DNA of 6,344 nucleotides from Actinomycetota bacterium (GCA_022865545.1 JALHTA010000100.1:1-6344), one strand, 5' to 3'; positions 1-6,344 are shown, counted from the stretch's first letter. Notes: a model not told the origin generated them from the sequence alone. A program made the numbers and translations.

Positions 1-1968
1 AGCCTGGAGATGTTTAAGGACCAGGATATGACAGAGAGGCTCAGGATCGACAGGAATAATAATAATATTATAAAGCTACAGCTTGCTATAGGGGACTTTT
101 TCATATGTGCCTCTGAAAAACAGAGAGATTACTGGATCGGCATGCTGAGTGCGATGGGGCGTATAAACCCATATAGCTATGATTCTGATAATACACTGAG
201 GACCCTTATTGATGTCGTCCCATTCGGCATCCCTTCAGATCCTCCGAAAAGGGGAGGTATCTCGATGGCTGAAGTGATCCCAAACTTAAGGGAAGGGGAC
301 AAAGTAGCCCTCTGGGGAGGCAGCATATGGAACTGGCTCGATCCGATAACTACCATCAAGGCCCTCTGGGAAGCGACAAGAAGCAGGGATGATATAAAGA
401 TGCTTTTCATGGGCATAAAGCATCCTGATCCAAAACTTCCGGAGATGAAAAAATGCCTTGATGCCATAAAGCTTTCAAAAGAACTGGACCTATATGATAA
501 ACAGGTATTTTTCAATGAATGGACGCCTTATGAGATGAGACAGGCACTTCTACTTGAGTCCGATGTTGGACTCTCCATTCACCAGGAGAGGATAGAGACA
601 GAATTTTCCTATAGGACAAGAGTACTTGATTATATATGGGCCGGACTTCCAGTCATCACAACTGAAGGAGATTCGATCGCAAAGATCGTCAAGGAAGAAA
701 ATATCGGGGAAGTAGTAAAATATGAAAACACAACACAGCTTGCAAGGGTACTTGAGAGCATGCTTACCAATAAGAGCCTCCAGGACATATACCGCAAAAA
801 CTTGAAAAAAATAAGGTCCAGGTTCTTCTGGGAGAATGTGACTGTACCACTTGTGAAATACTGCCAGAATGCATATTATGCGACCGATAAGAAAAAAATA
901 TACGAGCTTGTAGAATTTCAAAACAGCCGGCTTTCAAATATTATCAGGGATAATTTTGAAGGATGCACCAATGTGCTGATGATCACCAGGAATAAACTCA
1001 AGGATAGGGATATTGTTTTAAATGGAGATGTCGGCAAAGTATTTTATCTAGAGGTAGGGGAAGAGTCTAAGGGTCTGGCAAATAAAGACAATGACCTGGA
1101 TGAGATCGGCATATTAAAATCAAAGATAGTACAGAGGACCAAATTTGACGGGATCATTGCAAATAATGCATTCCTGGAGATAAATCCCCGCTTCTTTTAT
1201 GATCTTGTAAATGTCTGCAGCAGCAAATTAAAGAAGAAGGGGCTTTTCTTTTTCTCCATCCCGGAAAACAGGGGCCTTGCTGAAATGCTCGGCAGGGGCC
1301 GTAAAGCAAGTAAAACCGATATCAGGATAGATGACTTTACAATAGAGTATATACTGAAGGATTCGGGTTTTGAGATCATGGATAAGGGCATATGGGACAC
1401 TATAGAAGGTATCGAAGAACTTACAGGTGATAGTGAGCTCGGCCAGATCTATGGCAGAAATGAGCTATTTGAGCTTTTTGAAATTGCCTTTGACAGTACA
1501 AAGCTTGATGACCTGATGCTTCTAAGCCGTTTTGATATAATGGAATCTGGGGATCTTACTGGTGATAAGACTATTAAGGGCAAGCTTAAGAAATATATGT
1601 TTCTTCTTACCAGTATGTATTTTGAGAATATCCGTAAAAGCTATAATCAGTCGATGATGACGCTTTCTAATAATATTAAGGTGCAGATAAATAATGAGAT
1701 AAATAAACTTAACCAGAAGAACCGGGAGAGGATGCTGCTGATATATTTTAATATTTTCAAAACCCTTTACCGTGAAATAAAAGGACTGGGCCATGATATA
1801 TCAAGTCTAAAAGATCTTATAGATGGTTTTGAGATTAAGAAAAAAACAAAGAATACCGGGACAGAGATCGATCAGAAGCTAGAGGTACTTCTAAGGGATA
1901 TGGAAAATATTGACAATATAATGGGACTTTCAGTATCCCATAAATATTATCTGGTAAAAAAATTATAG
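1..1968 (+). CDS. GT4-like glycosyltransferase fused to a degenerate methyltransferase-like domain and helical tail (5' partial)
   Basis: Likely transfers a sugar from a nucleotide-sugar donor during surface-glycan assembly in the cytoplasm. The frame is open from base 1 (agc ctg gag before the ATG at 10), and the N-terminal acceptor-binding half of a GT-B enzyme is missing, so the true start lies left of the window and the ATG at 10 is internal. Numbering from that Met: CASEKQRDYW at 33-42, VPFGIP at 70-75, the donor-half signature WGGSIWNWLDP at 102-112, and FSYRTRVLDYIWAGLPVIT near 199-217 followed by EGD, all typical of a GT4-like family. Residues about 315-495 resemble a class I methyltransferase (FDGIIANNAFLEI, then LKKKGLFFFSIPE), but the first strand (NVLMITR, 321-327) is not followed by a glycine-rich SAM loop, so catalysis is doubtful. 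Residues about 540-652 are charged and helical, probably coiled coil. The stop is TAG at 1966-1968; the next gene follows after 39 bases. Glycosyltransferase call good; sugar and acceptor unknown. Confidence 0.85.
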   Translation, partial: SLEMFKDQDMTERLRIDRNNNNIIKLQLAIGDFFICASEKQRDYWIGMLSAMGRINPYSYDSDNTLRTLIDVVPFGIPSDPPKRGGISMAEVIPNLREGDKVALWGGSIWNWLDPITTIKALWEATRSRDDIKMLFMGIKHPDPKLPEMKKCLDAIKLSKELDLYDKQVFFNEWTPYEMRQALLLESDVGLSIHQERIETEFSYRTRVLDYIWAGLPVITTEGDSIAKIVKEENIGEVVKYENTTQLARVLESMLTNKSLQDIYRKNLKKIRSRFFWENVTVPLVKYCQNAYYATDKKKIYELVEFQNSRLSNIIRDNFEGCTNVLMITRNKLKDRDIVLNGDVGKVFYLEVGEESKGLANKDNDLDEIGILKSKIVQRTKFDGIIANNAFLEINPRFFYDLVNVCSSKLKKKGLFFFSIPENRGLAEMLGRGRKASKTDIRIDDFTIEYILKDSGFEIMDKGIWDTIEGIEELTGDSELGQIYGRNELFELFEIAFDSTKLDDLMLLSRFDIMESGDLTGDKTIKGKLKKYMFLLTSMYFENIRKSYNQSMMTLSNNIKVQINNEINKLNQKNRERMLLIYFNIFKTLYREIKGLGHDISSLKDLIDGFEIKKKTKNTGTEIDQKLEVLLRDMENIDNIMGLSVSHKYYLVKKL

Positions 1969-2007
1969 ATTTTGGCGGTCAACTCTGTTATAAGAGTAAA
2001 TTGAAAT

Positions 2008-2406
2008 ATGATAAAGGAGAGAAAAAAATTGAATCTTTTAAGTTCAGTGCTGCTGATACTTCTCAGTATCTCCATAGCCGTGACAGGACAAGTATTGCTA
2101 AAGATCGGCATAGACAGGATAGGAATAAATGGTTTTGGAAGCATGAAAGCACTTACCGGTCTTTTCTCAGGCATAATCAAAAGCCCCATGGTCCTTACCG
2201 GACTCTTTCTTTATTTTATATCTGCAGCTATCTGGCTGGTAATACTATCTACAGTTGACTTAAGTTTTGCCTATCCATTTATAGGTTTGTCTTATGTGAT
2301 AGTGCTAATCCTTTCAAAATTCATACTGAAAGAAGAAGTCAATCCCCTCAGGTGGGCCGGGGCTTTTATTATTACAGTAGGTGTAGTTATCATTTCACGG
2401 GGATAA
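2008..2406 (+). CDS. small four-helix EamA/SMR-like membrane protein, candidate lipid-linked sugar flippase subunit
   Basis: An integral membrane protein of 132 residues, the usual size for a four-helix SMR/EamA half-unit. Hydrophobic segments lie near 9-31, 60-80, 85-106 and 114-130. GQVLLKIG (27-34), LSFAYPFIGLSYV (85-97), KEE (108-110) and the closing RWAGAFIITVGVVIISRG are typical of the drug/metabolite transporter superfamily, including the ArnE/ArnF subunits that move undecaprenyl-phosphate aminoarabinose. Its place among glycosyltransferases suggests flipping of a lipid-linked sugar rather than drug efflux; that is inference. No second half-unit lies next to it, so it may form homodimers or pair with a protein outside the window. 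An in-frame TGA at 2002-2004 bars any earlier start. The ATG at 2008 has only a weak ribosome site; a TTG at 2029, preceded by GGAGAG at 7 bases, would give 125 residues and loses only the basic leader MIKERKK. It ends 28 bases before the next gene. Confidence 0.85.
   Translation: MIKERKKLNLLSSVLLILLSISIAVTGQVLLKIGIDRIGINGFGSMKALTGLFSGIIKSPMVLTGLFLYFISAAIWLVILSTVDLSFAYPFIGLSYVIVLILSKFILKEEVNPLRWAGAFIITVGVVIISRG
2016..2031 (+). promoter_or_regulatory. possible ribosome binding site with alternative TTG start for the EamA-like gene
   Basis: GGAGAG at 2016-2021 (AAGGAGAG with the preceding bases) sits 7 bases before an in-frame TTG at 2029-2031. This pairing is better than anything upstream of the ATG at 2008. 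The same bases also encode Lys-Glu-Arg in the longer reading, so the match may be coincidence. Confidence 0.4.
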
Positions 2407-2423
2407 TTACTATATAGATAAGC

Positions 2424-2437
2424 GAGGTATTTAATTG
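2424..2437 (+). promoter_or_regulatory. ribosome binding site and TTG start codon of the inserted-domain GT2 gene
   Basis: GAGGT at 2424-2428 lies 6 bases before TTG at 2435-2437. The codon just before the TTG is an in-frame TAA (2432-2434), and the next in-frame ATG is codon 36, inside the conserved GT-A fold. The TTG is therefore close to forced as the start. Confidence 0.8.
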
Positions 2438-3880
2438 GCTCAGGATGATGATCCCTTAATATCCGTATTAACTGTCAACTGGAATGGCAAAAGATATCTG
2501 GATGATCTTTTTAATTCAATATTTTCCCTAAATTACCCCATGGAAAAGCTCCAGGTACTTATGGTCGATAATAATTCCAGTGATGATTCTGTAAAATATG
2601 TAAAAAAGAAGTTTCCCTCAGTAGAAATAGTAGAGCTTGACGAAAACCGGGGGTATGCAGGAGGGAATAATGAAGGTTTTAAAAGGGCAAAGGGAAAATA
2701 TATAGCACTAATAAATAATGACTGCATGGCTGATCCCGGCTGGCTCGGGGAGATGCTTGCTATTTTTAATAAATCAACTAGTGATGCAAAGATCGGCGCC
2801 GTTGGTCCAAAAGTTGTATTCTACTGGCAGTATCTGCCGCTGCAAATAATCTCTGAAAGTCATAATATTGCCGAGAAGGATAAAGGAAATACAAAACCCA
2901 GGAGGCTGGGTGTGAGATTGTCACAAGTAAAAGCATATCCATCATCTATGGGAAATGCAAAAACTGATAAAAGTAGTAGAGCAAAGTCCGGATATTCTGC
3001 GGATATAGAGCCTGAAATAAGATACCTGGATGGCTTCTACCCTCCAGAGACCGGAAGCAGCGGCGAGGCCATTTATTGGACCCGGGGTAATGCAGTTATG
3101 GCCGTACCAATAGCTGATATTTCCACCGATACTATACTGGAACTTAAAGTATCATCGGAGATCTCTGCCAATAATCTAAAGATCGTATTGGGTGAGGAGA
3201 TATTGAAAGTGAAAAAAGTAGGGAAAAGACCGGTAAAAATATGGATAAAGATCGCCAGCGACCTTTACAGATACCGTAAAGATATTATTAATAGCTGCGG
3301 GGCCAAGATCAACCGTTCTTTCTACAGCAGGGACAGGGGATACTTAAGCTTTGATGACGGGCAATACTGCAGGGTCGAGGAGATATTTGCCCTGAGCGGA
3401 AGCAGCTTTATGGTGGACCGGAAGATGCTTGAGGATACAGGATATTTCGACCCGGATTTTTTTACATATTATGAGGATATAGACCTTTTCTGGAGAGCCA
3501 GGCTTAAAGGATGGAAGCACTTCTTTACCCCGAATGCCCTGATAAGACATCATCATTGCGGTTCCGGAAAGGAATGGTCCTATGATTTTACATATCATGT
3601 CTTAAGAAACAGACTGCTGATGATATATAAAAATGGCTGGCTGCTGGCCTTCATCAGAAGCCAGGCGGCTTTTACAGTCTCAAAAGCAATACATACCCTA
3701 TATTATTTAAGCCAGCTTGTAAGGGGGAGCAAAGTAAGAAGGATGGATATCCCCATAAGATTCAGGATATTTTTTGAAATGTTTTATCTTTTGCCCAAAT
3801 ACCTTAAAAAAAGGCTGGATATAAGATTATCAAGGAAAACCGGGGACAGGCAGATAAAGACCTGGTTTAAGGTATTTTAA
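2435..3880 (+). CDS. GT2 (GT-A fold) glycosyltransferase with a large inserted domain
   Basis: An inverting family 2 glycosyltransferase of 481 residues, probably acting on a lipid-linked or growing glycan at the cytoplasmic membrane face. The N-terminal GT-A part has ISVLTVNWNG (9-18), VDNNSSDDS (44-52) and the metal/nucleotide motif NND (94-96). The catalytic part resumes at about 315 with SGSSFMVDR (321-329), then YYEDIDLFWRARLKGW (345-360) and RHHH (371-374). Between these, residues about 140-314 form an insertion: a basic linker with RRLGVRLSQVKA (156-167), a probable beta-rich module with GFYPPE (200-205) and YWTRGNA (214-220), and a closing INSCGAKI...DRGYLSFDDGQY segment. A plain GT2 enzyme of this kind is about 300 residues, and the insertion accounts for most of the excess. 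The C-terminus is hydrophobic then basic (RRMDIPIRFR, YLKKR), fitting peripheral membrane binding. From memory, actinobacterial GT2 proteins share this layout. Donor sugar unknown. Confidence 0.9.
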   Translation: MAQDDDPLISVLTVNWNGKRYLDDLFNSIFSLNYPMEKLQVLMVDNNSSDDSVKYVKKKFPSVEIVELDENRGYAGGNNEGFKRAKGKYIALINNDCMADPGWLGEMLAIFNKSTSDAKIGAVGPKVVFYWQYLPLQIISESHNIAEKDKGNTKPRRLGVRLSQVKAYPSSMGNAKTDKSSRAKSGYSADIEPEIRYLDGFYPPETGSSGEAIYWTRGNAVMAVPIADISTDTILELKVSSEISANNLKIVLGEEILKVKKVGKRPVKIWIKIASDLYRYRKDIINSCGAKINRSFYSRDRGYLSFDDGQYCRVEEIFALSGSSFMVDRKMLEDTGYFDPDFFTYYEDIDLFWRARLKGWKHFFTPNALIRHHHCGSGKEWSYDFTYHVLRNRLLMIYKNGWLLAFIRSQAAFTVSKAIHTLYYLSQLVRGSKVRRMDIPIRFRIFFEMFYLLPKYLKKRLDIRLSRKTGDRQIKTWFKVF

Positions 3881-3888
3881 ATAATCCT

Positions 3889-3918
3889 TAAATCGTGTTA
3901 GTATTCTAAATCATGTTA
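3889..3918 (+). repeat. 12-base direct repeat at the start of the second GT4 gene
   Basis: TAAATCGTGTTA (3889-3900) and TAAATCATGTTA (3907-3918) match at 11 of 12 bases with an 18-base period, so both are in the same frame. The second copy contains the ATG of the gene at 3913; the first has GTG there and reads only four codons (3895-3906) before the TAA of the second copy. No good Shine-Dalgarno sequence precedes either. Chance in an AT-rich gap is possible. Confidence 0.4.
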
Positions 3919-5550
3919 AAAATCGCGATCTATGATAGATATTTATCCACAGCTGGCGGAGGAGAAAGGTATAGCTGTAAGATGGCAGAGATCCTTTCGG
4001 CGCAATCTGGGTATGAGGTGGATCTGGTAACCGATCTCCATGCTGATATTGGTGAAGTAGCCAGGTGGCTGAATCTGGACCTTAGCAATGTAAACCTTAA
4101 GGTATTTCCTTATATCTCCGATGATTATACAAAAAAACTCACGGCTGGTTATGACCTTTTTATAAATACGACATATCTGAGCGCTCTCCCGGCCTATGGG
4201 GCAAAAAATATTTATCTTTGTTATTTCCCCACACCATTTGATGTGGACTTTAAGTTCATCCACCGTTTCCTTCTTATATTCTTCAGGCTTCCCGCAATCT
4301 GGCTGTTCAGGCTTGCCGGAAAGATGACTGGAGGATTTAAGAGCATAAATATTGAGGAGGGACTCTATGAGCCCAAGAGGTTTATGCTAAGACGCGGAAG
4401 CTGGACAAGCGGCAGGGCAATACTAAAGATCCAGGGTGATGATATGCTGGCTCTTGGAATTAAAAATCCTCCAAACAGCCCGGTTGACACAATGGATATT
4501 AGTATCATCATAAGCAGGGACGGGCACAGGATCCATGAATACAGAACAGCGCTTAAAAGGGGTCAGAGACAGAAGATAAGGATACCTTTTGCAAGCATAT
4601 CAGGAGAGGACAGCGGGAAAAAGGAATATACGGTAGAAATAAACTCAAATACTTTCAGTCCCGCCGAAGATGGGAGCGGCTCCCGGGATACAAGGAAGCT
4701 GGGAGCGGTAATATATGATGAGACGGAAGTAAATCCCGCGAAAAAGCTAATACTTAAGATACTCGGGTTTATACCGCTTTTTCTTATAACATATCCCAGG
4801 CATTATAAATTCCTGGATACATATCAGAAAATAATATCGATATCCGAGTATTCGAGTTTCTGGATTAAAAGATTTTGGGATAAGGATAGTACAATACTTT
4901 TCCCCCCGGTTGATACGGAAAGTTTTAGAAGCGGCGGGAATAATAAAAAAGAGAAAGCGATCTTGTCTGTGGGAAGGTTTTTTCCCGAGCATCATAATAA
5001 GAAGCAGTATGAGCTGGCAGCTACCTTTATAAAGATGATAGAGGAGTATCCTGTGGATATGAAAGGCTATACCCTCTACCTTGCAGGCGGAGTATCAGGT
5101 ACCCGCGAACACCTGGAATATGTTGAGCGGATTAAAAAGCTTTCAGCGGGGTATCCAATAGAGGTCCTTCCCAATGTATCGTTTAAAGAACTTACAGGAC
5201 TATTCAAAAAGTCATCCATATTCTGGCATGCTTCGGGACTCGGTGAAGATGAAAATGCGCACCCGGAAAAATTTGAGCATTTTGGCATCACTACAGCAGA
5301 GGCCATGTCAGCAGGATGTATCCCGGTAGTAATAAACAAAGGCGGCCAGAAAGAGATCATTGAAGATGGAGTTGATGGATTTTTCTTCAGTGACCTTCGG
5401 GAGTTATCAGACCAGACACTTAAAATAATCAGGGACGAAGCGGACTCCGGGAAAATCAGGGAAAATGCAGTCAGGAATTGCCAGAAGTTTTCAAATAGCA
5501 GTTTTAAAAAAGAACTCTTATCGATCATTGAAGAAGTAATAAATACATAG
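3913..5550 (+). CDS. GT4 (GT-B fold) glycosyltransferase with an inserted beta-rich domain
   Basis: A retaining family 4 glycosyltransferase of 545 residues. The acceptor half begins MLKIAIYDRYLSTAGGGERY (1-20), the usual opening with a GGGER loop, and has YFPTP at 104-108. The donor half runs from about 300: SEYSSFW (311-317), FPPVDTESF (330-338), VGRF (353-356), then EKFEHFGITTAEAMSAG (452-468), which contains the E-x7-E nucleotide-sugar motif (E455, E463), and IPVVINKGGQKEII. The general form is Alg11/mannosyltransferase-like, but the sugar cannot be assigned. Residues about 139-275 are an insertion between the halves, with GLYEP (150-154), SWTSGRA (163-169), NTFSP (246-250) and SRDTRKLGAVI (257-267), likely a beta sandwich. 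Hydrophobic stretches at about 116-136 and 278-295 bracket it. The start is limited by an in-frame TAA at 3907-3909. There is no clear ribosome site, so translation may depend on coupling with the gene ending 32 bases upstream. Confidence 0.9.
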   Translation: MLKIAIYDRYLSTAGGGERYSCKMAEILSAQSGYEVDLVTDLHADIGEVARWLNLDLSNVNLKVFPYISDDYTKKLTAGYDLFINTTYLSALPAYGAKNIYLCYFPTPFDVDFKFIHRFLLIFFRLPAIWLFRLAGKMTGGFKSINIEEGLYEPKRFMLRRGSWTSGRAILKIQGDDMLALGIKNPPNSPVDTMDISIIISRDGHRIHEYRTALKRGQRQKIRIPFASISGEDSGKKEYTVEINSNTFSPAEDGSGSRDTRKLGAVIYDETEVNPAKKLILKILGFIPLFLITYPRHYKFLDTYQKIISISEYSSFWIKRFWDKDSTILFPPVDTESFRSGGNNKKEKAILSVGRFFPEHHNKKQYELAATFIKMIEEYPVDMKGYTLYLAGGVSGTREHLEYVERIKKLSAGYPIEVLPNVSFKELTGLFKKSSIFWHASGLGEDENAHPEKFEHFGITTAEAMSAGCIPVVINKGGQKEIIEDGVDGFFFSDLRELSDQTLKIIRDEADSGKIRENAVRNCQKFSNSSFKKELLSIIEEVINT

Positions 5551-5608
5551 GATGGATGATAAGATATCTATGCAGCCAGGCCCTAAAGAGAATTAAAGCA
5601 AACCTGCA

Positions 5609-5634
5609 AGGGATGGATATTTTTGGAGTATATG
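5609..5634 (+). promoter_or_regulatory. ribosome binding region with two candidate starts for the last GT2 gene
   Basis: AGGGA at 5609-5613 lies 9 bases before an in-frame TTG (5623), while GGAG at 5625-5628 lies only 3 bases before the in-frame ATG (5632), which is tighter than usual. The closest in-frame stop upstream is TAA at 5584-5586. The two readings differ by three residues. Confidence 0.45.
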
Positions 5635-6344
5635 AAAGAACTAAGCATAATAATCGTAAATTATAATGGCAGCGGCTTTATAGATGACTGCCTCGAAAGC
5701 ATAAGGAAGCATCCTGGAAAAGTAGATCTTGAAGTCATCATAATGGATAATGCTTCCACTGACGGGAGTACTGAATATCTTAAAAGATTTTGTTCTGAGA
5801 ATCAGGGGTTCCGCCTTATGGAAATGGGGAGCAATACTGGTTTTGGCAGGGCATCTAATAAGGGCGCAGGATCCGCAGAGGGAAAATTCCTCCTATTTTT
5901 AAACCCTGATTGCAAGATAACTGGTGATGATATCGGTCCCCTGCTAAAGTTTTATAAAGATTCTGAAAGCCCCGGAGTCATAGGGGCAAAGATAATAGGG
6001 GAATCTGGCAGTCTTCATTATAGCTGCCGCACCTTCCCGACACTTGCCAGGCAGTTTTACGAAAGCTATTTCTTGCAGCGCATCTTCCATAGTAACCGCA
6101 TATTCGGTTCATATTTTATGAGCTGGTGGGATCACAGCGGTCCCGGGGAGGTTGACTGGCTCGCAGGATCCTTTATGCTTGTGGACAGGGGACTTTTTAT
6201 TGACGCGCAAGGGTTTGATACTGATTATTTTATGTATAGCGAGGATACGGACCTTTGCCTCAGGCTATATAGAATGGGATATAAAAATTATTATTATCCC
6301 GGATACTCAATAATACATGCGGATAGCGGAATAGCTTCCAGGGA
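5632..6344 (+). CDS. GT2 glycosyltransferase, rhamnosyltransferase (WbbL)-like, 3' partial
   Basis: A GT-A fold family 2 glycosyltransferase, cut by the right window edge after 237 whole codons with no stop. Seen in order: LSIIIVNYNG (4-13), IIMDNASTDGS (36-46), NTGFGRASNKG (68-78), the NPD metal/nucleotide motif (91-93), VDWLAGSFMLVDR (174-186), GFDTDYFMYSEDTDLCLR (194-211) and a conserved His at 229. This order and spacing are those of rhamnosyltransferase-like proteins (WbbL type), which add a sugar to a polyprenyl-linked glycan in the cytoplasm; rhamnose itself cannot be confirmed. Unlike the GT2 gene at 2435, it has no large insertion between NPD and the catalytic ED motif, only the usual short segment with RTFPTLARQF. 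The start is taken at ATG 5632 by homology of the N-terminus; TTG 5623 is the alternative. It follows the preceding gene by 81 bases, the widest gap in the window, and is most likely still in the same operon. Confidence 0.88.
   Translation, partial: MKELSIIIVNYNGSGFIDDCLESIRKHPGKVDLEVIIMDNASTDGSTEYLKRFCSENQGFRLMEMGSNTGFGRASNKGAGSAEGKFLLFLNPDCKITGDDIGPLLKFYKDSESPGVIGAKIIGESGSLHYSCRTFPTLARQFYESYFLQRIFHSNRIFGSYFMSWWDHSGPGEVDWLAGSFMLVDRGLFIDAQGFDTDYFMYSEDTDLCLRLYRMGYKNYYYPGYSIIHADSGIASR

Noticed and set aside
177..921. Minus-strand open frames at 177-515 and 550-921
   Set aside because: They lie opposite the conserved GT4 donor half of the first gene, have no recognisable domain, and read like antisense translations (runs of Ser, Phe and Pro).
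1982..1997. Inverted repeat ACTCT/AGAGT with a 6-base loop after the first gene
   Set aside because: A 5-bp stem of low stability with no following U-run is too weak for a terminator, and the next gene starts 10 bases later.
2001..2258. Plus-strand frame overlapping the EamA-like gene
   Set aside because: It is shifted relative to the membrane-protein frame, its product is rich in His, Arg, Ser and Tyr without membrane segments, and the other frame shows clear transporter motifs.
5076..5528. Minus-strand open frame of 150 codons
   Set aside because: It is opposite the catalytic donor domain of the GT4 gene, which has clear motifs; the antisense product is Ser/Pro-rich with no family features.
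5552..5596. 14-codon ORF in the gap between the last two genes
   Set aside because: It has no suitable ribosome site and no recognisable peptide features; this length is expected by chance.
5551..5631. Longest intergenic gap, examined for a terminator or promoter
   Set aside because: Only 4-base complementary pairs (for example CCCT at 5581 and AGGG at 5609) were found, with no U-run and no convincing -35/-10 pair.
1..6344. CRISPR array, tRNA, rRNA, insertion sequence or attachment site
   Set aside because: No spaced repeats, cloverleaf-like segments, transposase-like proteins or long terminal repeats were seen; almost all of the window is coding.

Overview
The window is a piece of a surface-glycan biosynthesis operon. 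It carries five genes, all on the + strand: four glycosyltransferases and one small membrane protein of the drug/metabolite-transporter type. The first gene is cut by the left edge and the last by the right edge, so the cluster continues on both sides. Gaps between genes are 28 to 81 bases. I see no convincing terminator, internal promoter, RNA gene, CRISPR array or mobile element, so one polycistronic transcript entering from the left is the simplest reading.

Layout: (1) 1-1968, a GT-B (GT4-like) glycosyltransferase missing its N-terminus, continuing into a methyltransferase-like domain without a recognisable SAM-binding glycine loop, then a helical, probably coiled-coil tail. (2) 2008-2406, a four-helix EamA/SMR-like protein, a candidate lipid-linked sugar flippase. 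(3) 2435-3880, a GT-A (GT2) glycosyltransferase starting at TTG, with a roughly 175-residue insertion in its catalytic domain. (4) 3913-5550, a GT-B (GT4) glycosyltransferase with a roughly 135-residue insertion between its two Rossmann halves, bracketed by hydrophobic stretches. (5) 5623/5632-6344, the start of a second GT2 protein of the rhamnosyltransferase (WbbL-like) type.

Working together, the transferases would add successive sugars to a lipid carrier or a nascent polysaccharide at the inner face of the cytoplasmic membrane, and the small membrane protein could move a lipid-linked sugar across it. No sugar identity can be read from the sequence.

Organism: the DNA is moderately AT-rich (about 40 % GC by eye), arginine is mostly AGG/AGA, isoleucine is often ATA, and TTG is used as a start codon. 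From memory, the signatures of genes 1 and 3 resemble glycosyltransferases common in Actinobacteria and relatives. The codon pattern does not fit a high-GC actinobacterium, so a low-GC, perhaps uncultured anaerobic lineage is possible. This is weak inference; an archaeal origin is not excluded.

The most notable point is that two adjacent glycosyltransferases of different folds carry accessory insertions that share a short signature (G-[FL]-Y-x-P, then W-T-x-G-x-A). The degenerate methyltransferase-like domain and coiled-coil tail on gene 1 are the second. I see no clearly new multi-gene system.
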